From Tetrahymena elliotti 4EA (Eukaryota > Ciliophora > Oligohymenophorea > Hymenostomatida > Tetrahymenidae), in assembly GCA_000231825.2 (NCBI GenBank), contig JH720333.1, forward strand, positions 632,802-696,801: a stretch of 64,000 bases of DNA, read 5' to 3'. Within the stretch, counting starts at the first letter, position 1. Each line of letters starts with the position of its first letter. The translations under genes were made by a program, and so were the position numbers. The notes below the pieces were generated by a model. That model made no database searches. It was not told the DNA's origin and worked only from the letters and a program-made list of their open reading frames with translations. Below, one piece after another: positions 10,892 through 23,900 of this stretch.

Positions 10892-13102
10892 TCATTTAAT
10901 TTAAGATATTTTATCTAATTGTAAGGGTAATTGTGCTATAAATGCATATTGAGGGTAAGTTCTTCTTATATTTTCTTTCATCAGGTGACTTGCTGCACAA
11001 TAAGTATAATCATCATCTTGCTCTGGCATTTCATCTGAAATATCAAGCTTAGATTCTTTAGATTCTTTCATTTTATTTGAACGGACTTAACTATTTTTTT
11101 GAGAACTTTTGCTTCCATCCTGAGGTTTTGATTATTGAGTTTCGTTTTGATTCATATTATTGTCTTCAAAACTAGATTCCTTTGTTATTGATTCTTCCTC
11201 TTCTTCATCTTATCCATTAATTTTATTTATTATTGAATCTTTACCAATGAATTATAAATTATCTGTATTAGGACTTGTTTATTATATAAAATTTTAGCTA
11301 TCTGAGTTACCTAAACTATTACTAAAGTTAGCATTAATGCTATTACTATTATTAAATATGTTTTTCTTTTAATCAGAAGGGCTACTACAAAATGAATTAT
11401 AATTACCACTTGGTTAGTTTACAATTGAATAATTTGGCTAATTAGAATTATCTTTTCCTAGTGATATGTTGTGGTTTGAGTTTAACGATTGCAAAATATT
11501 TTATTCACTCGATTACTATTACATGTTATAAAAATAAGAATTGTGTTTATTTTAATCATCCTCTGAGCGTAAATTAGAGTTTGTCAGCTCAGAGTGATCA
11601 AATGTTCTTTCTACTATTGTTTATAATATTTTAGATGGTCTCTTATTTAAGTTAAAGCGCTGATTTCCTCCTTAAGTTTATCTACTTTTCAAAAATACTT
11701 GATGGACGAGTGCTTATTTAGCAGTAATTCTTTTTAGAGGATCTTTGCAAAGCATTCTTTAAAGAAGATCCATCATTCCATAACTAATTTCTGAATCATT
11801 ATAGAGCTTAGTTGATAGAATGTTATCTATCTGCTGTTAAGTTGGGATAGTCAAAAAATTGAGTTAATACAAGATTATGCCAAGACTGTAAATATCAGAC
11901 TTTAAATAGTCATCAGCTGAGAGTCTTCCTGTATAATTGAGTATTTCAGGAGCTACATAAGTTTGGGATTCTCCTGTAGGAATTGGAATAGGGAATTTAG
12001 TGGGCATTCTTCCATTTTGTAGAAGACGCAGGTCAATAGCTTACTCGAAGTTATACAAGTAAAGCTAGAAAAAGTCGTTGTTTGCATTTTTGAATGCTAT
12101 GTTAATTGGATCGATTCATCCATGAAGAATACGTTTATCATGAAGGTATGCAACTGCAGAAAGGATTTTTTAAATAATATGAAGAATCAAGATTTCTTCG
12201 AATGGTTGCTCATCTGCCAATTCCTCTTTTAGTGTGCGACCCTCTGAATATTCGCTAACAATATACAAAGATTTATTATCCTTCTCATGAAAGACTTCAA
12301 TGATATTTTGAATAGAAGGACCTTTAATACGTTGTAACAATTCGATTTCATTCAAAATTTTATTCTAGCGGGATGGCTCTTTCATTTTAGCCTGTCTTAC
12401 TTAATAAAATTAATTTAAGTTATTCTAATTATTCTTATTATATTAAGAAAGATTGTTCCTAGTTGGGTTCTTTGAAAGGCTTGTATTAGCCATGCTTGGG
12501 CTAGTGTTATTATTCTTCTTCTTTTTAATAAGCACACATTTATACATTTCATCAAAAGGATAATTTCTTTATTAAGCAATGCTGGAAATGCAAATATATT
12601 TTTTGAAAAATCCACTTAACTTGCAAAATTTCTTTAACTACTTCACCCATCTCTTGAGTGACTATGCATTTGGAGGATAAAATTCTAATCTAATATTCCC
12701 TTAATCGCTTAATGTAAAGCCAAATTCGTAAGGTCTATCTTTAGTATTTTTTTTATTAATTTTTTTGAGATAGAGATCCTTTAACTCTATAAAGCGAAGG
12801 AATCTAAGTTACTAAATGCTTGGCTATTAAATTTCTTGAATGTATCTCTGAGATCCTGTAATCATATTTTAATATGATCCTGTGCCTAAGTTTTCTCTTG
12901 AAAATACATTATTATGGTAGAATATCTAATTAACAGACTAAAAATCAGAGTCTTAATTTGGCCATAGAAGAAGGCCAGGATACAACTCAAAATATAAGTA
13001 CTTCATACCTTTTTCATCTCTATCATTATAATACATATAGCCACTCCAGACCATTTCTAGTGGGTCAAAATATCCTGGAATTTAATTGATGCCTTTCCAC
13101 AT
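10892..13102 (-). CDS. PH-domain protein kinase homologue with in-frame TGA in the catalytic loop (possible pseudokinase or nonsense allele)
   Basis: One uninterrupted exon of 737 codons from ATG at 13102 to TGA at 10892-10894. Residues ~15-160 form a PH domain (VWSGYMYYND, FELYPGLLLW, then RWVKQLKKF as the terminal Trp helix). Residues ~165-470 form a kinase fold: FEEILILHII and VAYLHDK before the catalytic loop, SQTYVAPEILNY as the APE segment, SDIYSLGIILY as helix F, and DPLKRITAKQAL at the end. The HRD-x-K-P-x-N loop reads H-G-[TGA]-I-D-P-I-N, with TGA at 12116-12118 (codon 329) where the catalytic Asp belongs. DFG is replaced by YNF. Even without the TGA the domain would be degenerate. 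The tail is Asn/Ser/Glu-rich. Upstream codons stay open for about 40 residues, but the PH domain begins after the chosen ATG. Confidence 0.8.
12116..12118 (-). other. in-frame TGA inside the kinase catalytic loop
   Basis: On the - strand the codons are CAT GGA TGA ATC GAT CCA ATT AAC. All other codons of the 737-codon frame are sense. A 36-nt phase-neutral excision (GTATTC...ACATAG) could remove the TGA, but it would also remove the conserved loop and would be shorter than any other intron in the window. A nonsense mutation, a base-call error or read-through are the main options. Confidence 0.85.
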
Positions 13103-14926
13103 ATTGACTACTTGCAAAAACAAACTAAACTCTAATTCTAAAATTTTCAAAAACAAACAAGTCTGAAAAACCTAAGTGATATTTTATCCTATTATCTTTC
13201 GTGATTAACTACAAAATATTTATTATCTTCTATACTTTAATCAAAAGTTAAAAAATATTTTATTGCTTTCCCTTTAAGTTATAAATTTAATTTTTGTTTT
13301 TAATTATTTTTTAGGCTTTTGACTTCGAATTCAATTTATAGATTATTTATCAATTTTCAAAGGAAATAATTATGATGTAATTCCTATAACTTTAAATTTA
13401 ATTAGAAAAAAATATATACCAAGGTTAGCCACATGAATTTATGAACATTTTTAATTAACTTAATAAAAAATATACTAGAAATTTACGCGAATTGTTTGTA
13501 TTGATTGATATCTTTAAAACATAATTAAAAGATGAAAATATTTATTAACTAATTAACATTTCCTGCCTATGCTTAATAAAAATTGATTAAATAAAATTTA
13601 TGCTTTTCATATGAATAAACTTAATCTTTATCTATTCATTGATTCATTAATTTATAAAACAAAATTAAACTCTATTGAACTCAATAAATTTTATTAATCA
13701 TTCAGCCTTCCTCTTCAATTTATTATTTTTTAAATATCATTTATTTAATTTTTCAACAATTTAATTTTAATGAATTAAATTAAACTTGATATTATCCATC
13801 TCATGAGTATTTTCATTTTACTTAAATGTTATATTATTTTTTAATATTAATACTATCATTTAATTTTAAATTAATACATATTTGATATTAAGAAAATATT
13901 CATATGTCTAAAAACTTCTTTTCTGATTTAAGAAAATTAAGTTAGAATTTATTAAATTTAGGTATTTATTTATACATATGGTTATTAAAAGTGTTACTTT
14001 AAATTTCTAACAAAAAATTTTTTATCAAAATTTTATTTTAATTGTGAAAGTGAAACTTTATTGCAAATTCATAATCAATATTTTTTTTAAGAAATTAAAA
14101 GAAGAATTTATTTAATTTTGGTGTTTTAAGATGGTTAAATAAAATACTACATGAGACCTAAAATAAATAATTTTGTATCGAAATTTTATTTTAATTGTGA
14201 AAGTGAAACTTTTTTTGGAAATTCACAATCATTATTTTTTTTAATTCATAATCAATATTTTTTCTAAGAAATCCACCAAAAATAAATATCTTTAAAAAGA
14301 AAAAAGTTTTATCTATTTTTAAAACTATGAATAAAAATTGTTTGCAATTATTCAAGAAAAAGTAAAATAATAAAAAATACTAAATTAATATCTTTTATTA
14401 TTCAAATTTGAAATAGTTAATTTGAATGAATTATAATTAGATAGAATAAATAATAGATTTAATCAATTAAAATGGAATGAGTGTTCATCATTAAATATTT
14501 AGATTATAGACCAAAGTGATAATTAATTTGATCTACAAATCAATCAAAAAAAACATACAAAAGTTATAAAACTAATCTGTTTTTAAAAACAGAGTCTTTT
14601 TAAATTAATTCTAATATTTTAAATCTAAGTAATACAACTTATTTCAAATTAAATTATTACAGATCCAACCAAGCAAAGCAGAATATAAATAAGTTTAGTT
14701 GAATAAGCGCTAAATAGGATATATAAAAAATAGCCTGAATAAACCCTAATAATTTAAAAAGTAGTATCATTCATTACTTTTTTGATTAAGATATTTAAGG
14801 AAATTTACTAGATTCTAATCAAATATAAAAAGGAAATATTGATACAATATTAAGATTAACATTATTAAATTTTACCAAACTAAGCATTAAGGATAAAATT
14901 GAAAGAATATTTGGTTTTGAAATAAA
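13103..14926. other. divergent intergenic region with a direct repeat
   Basis: This separates the divergent PH-kinase (-) and calcium-channel (+) genes, so it should contain both promoters. An imperfect direct repeat of about 75-95 bp is present (14023-14096 and 14176-14272), sharing ATTGTGAAAGTGAAACTTT and CATAATCAATATTTTTT. No gene was seen. Confidence 0.55.
14023..14272. repeat. imperfect direct repeat, two copies
   Basis: Copy one is at 14023-14096 and copy two at 14176-14272, same orientation. They share a block containing ATTGTGAAAGTGAAACTTT and end in AAGAAAT. The second copy has an extra internal segment. It lies in a divergent promoter region; whether it has a role is unknown. Confidence 0.6.
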
Positions 14927-17900
14927 ATGTCAGATACTGAAGATAATATCTAAAAGCCTCCCCATATAAGATATGGATCAATTATTTCGATTTCTCATTT
15001 TTAGGATGATAATGCTTTTATTTTTGCGGACGGACATGTAAAAAAAGATGTGACACTAAAATCCTTCTCTCTTTACAAGAAAGCATAGTAACTAAAGCAA
15101 TTGGAGATGTTAAGAAAAAAGAAATAAAAATTAAATAAGAATGATGAAGCTGCTAGATTACTTGCAAAACAAATAGAAACAAAATAGTATTTATTATTAT
15201 AAGATATTGATGAAAATGCAAGTTAAGAATTAAACTAGGGTACGGATGAAGAAGGATCTTAAAAAAAAGAAAAATAAGAAGGAAATTAAAATCAAAATTC
15301 AATTTGTAATACCATTACTAAGCTAGATATCGATGAAGAAAATGATGCTGGAAATAAAATGAATTAGTATAACAATGGTTTTAAATCTGTAATGGGAGAA
15401 AGAGAGGTTGATAAAAAACTTAAAGAATCTACTCGCTAAAAGCTTAATTAAAATCAAAAAAAAAAGTTATCTAATTTAAATAAATAATCTTTTTCAAACT
15501 GTTTGTTTATGGTTTTCCCAAGTCTAACAAATACATAAAAGAATCGTGTTGTCAAAAATTTGGGATATGAGAGTGATGAATCTGATAATGAACTAGATGA
15601 TGCTGAAACTATATTCATTAACCCATATACTTAATAATAGTAGTAGGCTCGTGGTAGTAATAAAGCTAGTTTAGATACCTAACTTCTTCTTAAAAAGATT
15701 TAGACTCTTAATTAACCACAATCACCAAAGGATAAAAAAGTAAAGCAAGATGACATAAAATCAGACCCAGCAAATGCTGATAATGAAGAAGAAGAATAAT
15801 TCGAGGACTAAGATTACTTGGATAGAGAAAACTTAGATAAATAAAAAGTTAATTTGTTAAATGAGTACAAAGCAAATTTCGACACATTCAAAAAAGCTAA
15901 AGATTCAACTGTTTCTTACAATTCAGTTATTTAATTGTTACATCTTAATTCAGCTAAATGGCTCTCTATTAAGCCTATTGAAGCAAAGCATCAAAAAGAA
16001 AATTTCAGAATGACACTAGAAGCATATACTTCTGAAAACACTATGTTTAAAATTATTCCATCTTTCAAGTATCAGAAAGATGGTGATTAGGTTATCTTTG
16101 CAAATGAAATAGTTTATATTGCACGTGCATAAGACATTAACAATAAAACTACCTTTTTCAATGCTTCAGATGAAATTATGAAACTAAAGAATCCTTAAAT
16201 GAATCAATAAAACTTCACAAGCAACTTTATTTAATAAAACATCAATTCATCTGAAAAAAGAAAATCTGTATAAAACCATTCCCTTCAATTTATACCTAAC
16301 TATGGAAACTAAGGTACTCAATAAACATAACTTATGCTTCCTTCAACAGATACAGAAATTTAAAAGAGAGAAGTAACTAATATTTATTAATAATTAGACA
16401 AATTTACAAGCATTTTTATTTTAAAAATAAAAGATAAATGGTTCTTAAGAGACCCAAACGAATTTTAAGCTTAACTTATTTCAAGAGAACTACACTGAGT
16501 TTTAACAATATTTGAAATGTGGAGATGTCATCTGGCTTCATCATTCTGAAGCAACAAGTTAAATTGGAGTTTCTAGAAAAGACAAGGGCGTTAATAAGGT
16601 AATATAAAATACATATATACATCTACAATGATACTAGAAGGAAAATTATTTTTTGTTAAAAAAAGTACTTATTTACATCTATGAATTTAAAAACTTGGAT
16701 GTCTTTAGAAAATTTAGAACTCAAGGTTATTGGAATAGCTAAATAATCAATATATGAACAATATAGTGGAAATACTTTTGGAATGTGGTAAGTTGAAAGT
16801 TAAAAAATTAGTGATGGTGGGTTTGTTGAATATGGCTAATTGTATCGCCTTAAACATCTAAGTAGTGGATTCTTTTTGAGTGTATAAAAAAAGAAAAACA
16901 TAGAAATAAGCTGTAAATTATTTTATTAATTTTTGTTTTTCGATTATTCACAATACCTAATTTATTTTAGAGAGTAATAATATTAATGACTTCTTTGAGC
17001 TTGGGTTAGTAGAAATACCAGACAGCTCATCTTTGTTCACATTCGATTGCCTAAATAAAGATAAATAGAAATCTAAATATGTTTAGCTTAACAGCTATGT
17101 TTACATTTAAAATAAAAAATATAAATACTATTTAGATGTCGAAGTAGATGAGACATAAATATAAAAAGCAGGTAATTAATTAAATATCATTTTTAGTCTT
17201 TTTTGAACGTTATTAATAAAAAAGGAAATTCTTTCACTAATGTTTCTTATCCATAGTTGAAGATCAATTTGAATGAAAAGCTTCTATTCAAAGTTTACTA
17301 AGCTGATAAAAACGAAGTTTGGGAAATAAATTACGTCATTAGCTGTTTTGGTTATTTGATTAAATTAGCTTTGGCTTTTGAAAATAATCCAATTAGATCT
17401 AAGAGTGATGAAAAAGTTATGTTTTCTCATGTTAGAAAAATCAAAAAAGCTATTTAATGCATTGTAGATTTGACTAGATTCTGTGAGAATAAAGTAATAA
17501 TTTCTTTTTTTTAAATAAGAAAATTTAAATTTACCAAATATCATTAGGTTTATAATATAAGTCCTCAATAAAAGTTTGGTACAGCTAATCAATTTAGATA
17601 AAAACTTCTAAGAGAACAATATTTTATTGATCTGTTGATTAAGATTTTAGAAAATGCTCTTCCAAAATTTGAATTAGATGTCTGGGTTAAATCATAAGAT
17701 ATTTTGAAAACTTCAATCGTATCCCATACAAAAAATAGATCTTCTCTCAGCTAGTTTAATTTATAGTAAACATAAAAAAATTCAACTACTGATTTTTAAA
17801 TGAAAGGAGGTGATTCTTAAATTGATTAGAGTGAATATGTTGCTTATATTAATTGGAAGGTTACCTTGTCTAAATTTATTTACAAATTATTAGAAGCAAT

Positions 17901-20900
17901 TTGTTTACAAAATAATTCTAATCAAGTGTACACATTCCAACTGATACCCTTCTTTTAGATACATGGAAAATATATTTCAGAAGCTGTAGATTGCATTTCA
18001 AACATTTGTAAATAAATAATTTACAACCTTATTATTTTAACAAAAAATTGAATATTTTTTCTTTAAAGTTAAATTATATAAAACAAATAATTTCATTCAA
18101 ACTATTAAGTTATAGTTTATTTATTAACCCTTAATAAATATTTGGAATGTTTATATAGATCTCCTTAAACAAATTTAAGAACTATCCCAAAATAATTTAA
18201 CAAATTTTTATTTTTTTTTTGGATTACTTAATTTAATAAATTTTTGTCAATTTAACTAATTAATAGGTTCTTCAAATGAATAATTACTTATAAGTATGAG
18301 TGAAAATTTACAGATATAATATGATTTTAATGAAAATGCTTACATTAAAGAAGATTAAACAAGGACAGTAAAGTTTTTGATTAATCTTTATGATGGAAAT
18401 CCTAATATTTATAAAGAATCTTAATCTGAAAATAAAGTTTAATTCACCTAGCATGAAAAATTAGCTAATAAGCCTATTAATTTAATTAATTTTTTCATGA
18501 GTTTATTATGGGATAAATCTGCTAAAAATAAATCAGACTACTTGAGATTTTTGAGTAGAGTATGCTACTATAATGAAAAAGGAATTACGATTAACTAAGA
18601 AAATATTTACAAAGTACTTTATTTTATAAATCAAACATTTTTTTTTACCATCTTTTTATTTCAATTAAAAGCTTTACAAAAAGTTCACGTCCATGAGAGA
18701 TGAAATCAAGTAATTAATTTATTTTTTACTAATATTTAATTTCATTATATTTTAAACAGATTAAATTTATAATATGAGAATGGAAAACTTAAAAAGATTT
18801 AAAATTATGCTGAGTTAGAAAATACTTGTGAATAAATTATGTTTTATGCAAACTTGTCTTATGGTAGAAATTATTTATGGAGACAATACTTATTGAATAA
18901 GTTTAAATCTGAAGACCTATACACATTAATTTGGGATTCTAAAATTATTAATGATGAAGTATAATAAAAACTTTCATCTTCTTTGTGTAGACTAGCTCAA
19001 ACCCTCTATATTGATCATGAACCTCTAAATAGAGTATACAGACCTAATTATTGCAGATTATTTTCTGAGGTAAAAATTAAGAGTAAGAAAGACAAAAAGA
19101 ATGAAATTAAATAGCCAGACGAATAAAGTGTTGCACTTCCTCCTTAAGATATTGAAAAATACAATAAATTACTCTCTAACCTCAAGGAGTTTTTAAATCA
19201 AATTAGTATTGAAATAGATGAGCAAGCTAAACTATTTAATCCTGATAAATCTAAATCTTATAATAGCTCAAGTGGAGTGAATAAATCACCAAGCTAAGAT
19301 CCTTTCAAATAAAGTTTTGATTATAGCTTAGTTCCTTAAAAGCCTAAGAACATCTCAGGGACTGAAGTGCTTTAAACTATCATGGATTTATTAGATTTAG
19401 TTCTTCATTTAGATATTTACAGCCTTGTAGATAGAGAAACAGATTTTGCTGAGCTTCTTAGCTCTCTTTTAAGAATTTTATAATATGACAGAATAGGTAT
19501 CAAATTTATGTCAGCTTTTTATTTAACAGAAATTAATTCTAGCAAGAAAAAGCTGTAATAACAGAATGCAGCTGCTTTAACAAATATAGCTGGTGGGTGT
19601 TGTGATAGCTTAACCAAGTTATTCAAATTATTAAGTAATTTTTATATTTAATTATTAAATAAAATTAAAAAATTTTTAATTAATAAAAGCTGATTTAATT
19701 TAACCTGAAACAAAATCCACTGACTAAGAAGACTAAAATGGAAATGTTTTTGAATTCAGAACAGTTGATGATAACATGTTGTTCAATAATCCTATCATGA
19801 AGGGCTTTGTTAAATTGAATAATCTAATAGAAACAATTATGTATGCTGATAACGAATCTATCTCGCTCGAAAATAAAATTAAATAGAAAATTTGTGAAAT
19901 CCTTGATAAATTTCTTTCATTCAGATAAGACTATCTTCTTACTAATTCTCTTTGCTTTTTCAAGAAAGAATTAGAGAAAGATATTGAAAAAATTGAGAAA
20001 GTAATGAGTTCATTTATTTTTAAACAGAGCTATCTATTAAAAATAAAGATGAGCTTAATATTTAATAAACTTTGAATTCTAAAATTTATTTACTTATTTG
20101 TTTATTTTAAAAATAGAATGACAGCAAACTTTTTAAGGCTTTTGACATTCATAAACAAAATTAAAACATTGGTAAATAGACTCTTTCAGGATTTTTTGCT
20201 TCTGAATTTATAAATGCAGATGATGATGGACCTATTGATGATAAACTTTAGGTAAATCGTTCTCGCGTGGATTCGAACACTCCATTAAATTAAAAGCGTA
20301 TTAGTGTTGGCCAATAAGATCTAAAATAAAAGAGATAGAGTTCATTCAAGCCTAAACTTGGTTAAAACAACTCTAAAGATAACAGTTAAAATCCTTAATT
20401 GAAACAACAAGACTCCAAAAAATTGTCTATTTTTGGAGGTAAATAAAAGCAAAATGCCATAATAAAACCTGTTGATGAATAATTTTCTGATTGGTGGATA
20501 GAAACAATTAAAAAGAAATAAACAAAATACATGCTACCCCCTATTTCAATGACAGGTCTTCAAAAAGTAGATAAACAATACTAAGAACAAGAAGAAAAAC
20601 TTAACTTAAACCTAAATATAAATTTGATGGGTACTGAATAAATTGTAGAACCAAAATTCAATAACTTTGTTAAGGATAAAAAGAAAATTATTTACAGCTT
20701 TGATTAGCTCCTAACCATGAAGGAAAAACAAAAAACAGACTTAAAAGATATAGGATAATTAACTCATAGTGCTCTCCCATCTCTTCTCTGCACGTTCTTA
20801 TAGACCCAAGACTAAGATTTAGAAATTAAAGTTCTTAATATTATTATGAGACTCTTTAACTAACGTTTTGAGTTAGTAGAAAATCTTGGAGAATTGTAAA

Positions 20901-23900
20901 TCATTTTTGATTCTAATAAAACCTAGTTGTTCTAATTCTTGAAATCTAAGTTCAGAACCCTTTAAAGGTATATCGAGAAGAGTGAAATTTGGTTCTAGAC
21001 ACTAGAGAAAAAATAAAATGTCTAGCTTGTAAATGCTTAATCAGGTGAACCTACTCCAAGTCATTTTAATTTATCTTCTAAAATAATGGATAAAATTATG
21101 GATTAAAACGATAACAGTCCATTCTAACTTTCTAAAGGCATTTCTGTCTTTAAGAAATCTTTGTTTTAAGAAAAAGATCATGAATCTTATAAGATATATA
21201 AATTGATAGAAAGTATAAGAAATGGACTTTGTATTGATATAACTATCAATTAAAATCAAGATGAATTTGGTTAGAATGTTATTGTTAGAAATAGTAATAT
21301 TGATCCAGAGAAACAAAAAATTCATAAATACTTGAAACTCTATGATCCAATCATCTCTCTAATCAAAGTAAGCTTAAAGAATTATTTTCAACAATCTTTT
21401 AATTTTATTTTATAAATTTATTCAGGATGGTATGCCACATTTAGATAGCATCATAATGAATGATTAATACACAGTCTTGACCAAGAGAATGATTTATAAG
21501 CTATTTGTAGAAGCATTTGGATACTTAAGAGATTTTGTGGTGAAAAACCCAGATAATTAGTTGTTGATTAGTGAATACATCAATTCCTTTTTAGGTTACT
21601 TGCAGTATGATTTAGGATAAATAGATTTAATTTGTGAGATATATAGAGATAACATAGATCTGATAAGCAATATTAGCAATGATCTCATACAAACATTTAT
21701 TAATTTAATTGAGCATGAAGGTCGTTAAGATAAATTTTTAGATTTCTTTATTGTAATCTAGAAGTCTAACAAGAAAATGGTTTTTGAAAATTAATTGCTT
21801 GTGCTAAATAGTTTCTTACCTTTAGAAGGATTGAATGAGTTAGAAATCAAGCTGACTTATTCTGATGGTGCAAAAAAGACTTCAGATATTTAATTTTACT
21901 TTGAAGATGTAAACACCATGGAGGATTAAAATTTGATTGACCGTTTGATGGAAGTAGAGTTCAGAGACACATATTTAGATTAACCATTTAGATATCATGC
22001 AAAGCTGCTTAATTGTCTTCTATATGCTACTCTATAAACAAATCTTGACATTCAAGATCCCTTCTTAAATATTAGTAAAGACCATTTCAATATTAGTGTT
22101 GCTAAGCTTAAAAAGACTTTTTCATTCATCTATCTTTTAGAAGTGCTTTAAAAGGAAGATGATTTTGTTTCATTTAGCGGATTTTAGTTTGAAGAACATG
22201 AAGAAGATAAAGATGAAAATTAAGGTCAGTCATAATTTAAGTTTGATAAGGAACTTAGAAAATAAGGATTTAGTTATTTAAAACCTCATGTGTGTGATTT
22301 CATTAAGATTGTTCATATATTTTCAGATACTCAGATGACAGAAACCCTCTATAGTGAATTGACATATACTTAAAAAGGTAATCTTTTTAAAAGTTTTTAT
22401 AGAAAAATAAAATATTATTTTTTAAAATTAAAGATTTCTCATAGTTTATTGAAAAAGAAGGTTTGAGATTTGTTAGTGTTTAGGAAGATAAAATTAATTT
22501 AAGATATGTAGATTATGTTTGTATCCATGTGTTTGGTATGGTTCAAGCTTATTTTGAAAAATATCTGCAAAATTATGTTGAAAAGCACTCAAAGGAGGAA
22601 GAAGAAAGAAGAGATTTGGTCAAAGTTAGAGAATTTGTTGATAATGTTGCCAAAAAGGTAAAATTTTTTTCCTCAAAATACTTTTATTTAGAATAAAAAA
22701 TAACAAAAAGATGAAATCTAGCAAGACGATAAGAAAGCAGTTCTCAAATTATGACAAGCATTTTGAAAGAGTGAAAACTCTTTAAAGATCATTCTTCAAA
22801 GCTAATAATGTCATCCTCAATAATGATGAAGGAGATGATTTCTTTGATGGTATGAGTTAGAGTGATTCTAGATCTGAAGATGAAAACGATTAAGTTTAAG
22901 AATTAGAAAATGATTAGCAAACAAAGCAAGTTGTATTTTCTTTGTTCCCAAGTAGTAACTTCAAGTAGGAGTCAAAATCCACAAACTAAATTATTCCTAA
23001 AAAAGAAATCAAGTTAGAATCTTCATCTAGGAAAGAATCATTCTTTGGCAGTAAAGATAAGGTGGGTATATAAGAAGTGTACTTGTAAGAATATCAAGAA
23101 TTACACTGGAAATAGTATGTTGTAGCCATGAATAAATCTGATTTGATTCTTGAATAAGTTGACAGAGAGGTAAAAGCCTTTGCTGATGCAATTTTAAACA
23201 TAGAACAATATATTGATTAAGAATATCAAAGGTATATAGATCCCAAACTAGACCTTAACTTGATTCTTAAAAAGTTTATTAAATTCTTACAATTCAGCTT
23301 AAAAGTAGGAAATAGCAAGGTAATTTCTATCTTTTCAAATTCAATGAAAAATTTATTTCTTAAAAATATTAAAAGTAAACTGCCCTAACTCTCTTAAATG
23401 TACTAAAAACAATTGTTGAAAAAGACCCTGAATAGATAGTTAATAGATAGGATTAAATGGATAAATTAGGTGCAAGTTAGATGGTCTTGATTATTTTATC
23501 AGAATATTCACACAATTTAGATGGAGAACTTTATATTGATTTTGTATCTTTCTTAAATACTTTGCTGAAAGGAGGTAACTCTCGTGTCTAAAAGACTGTC
23601 TATGATTTCTTTGTAAATCAACCCAAGGTATAGTTATATATTTTGAACTAAACTAGGAAATAATCTCCTCATTTTAAATAAAAAAAGTCTGAAATTATTT
23701 TCATGAAGTTCAGTTTATTTATTCGAAAATAAATTGATTATATTGAATAAGAAGCTAAGATAAAGAAAAGAAAGGAGGAAGAAAAAAAGGGTAAGCTTAA
23801 AAATATAGGCAATGATGACTTTTAAGAAGGTATTTCATAAATTGTTGATGATGAAGAGGGAAAAGAAGATGGTGAAGATAGCACATCTTTTACTCATGCT

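Noticed and set aside
12097..12132. The kinase TGA being removed as a 36-nt intron
   Set aside because: The segment encodes the conserved catalytic-loop pattern and would be shorter than every other intron here; kept only as an alternative.
16373..16433. Apparent frameshift in the calcium-channel gene near 16500 (TGA in the first frame)
   Set aside because: A 61-nt intron (GTAACT...AAAAG) moves the reading into the frame that encodes the conserved MIR segment, so no frameshift is needed.
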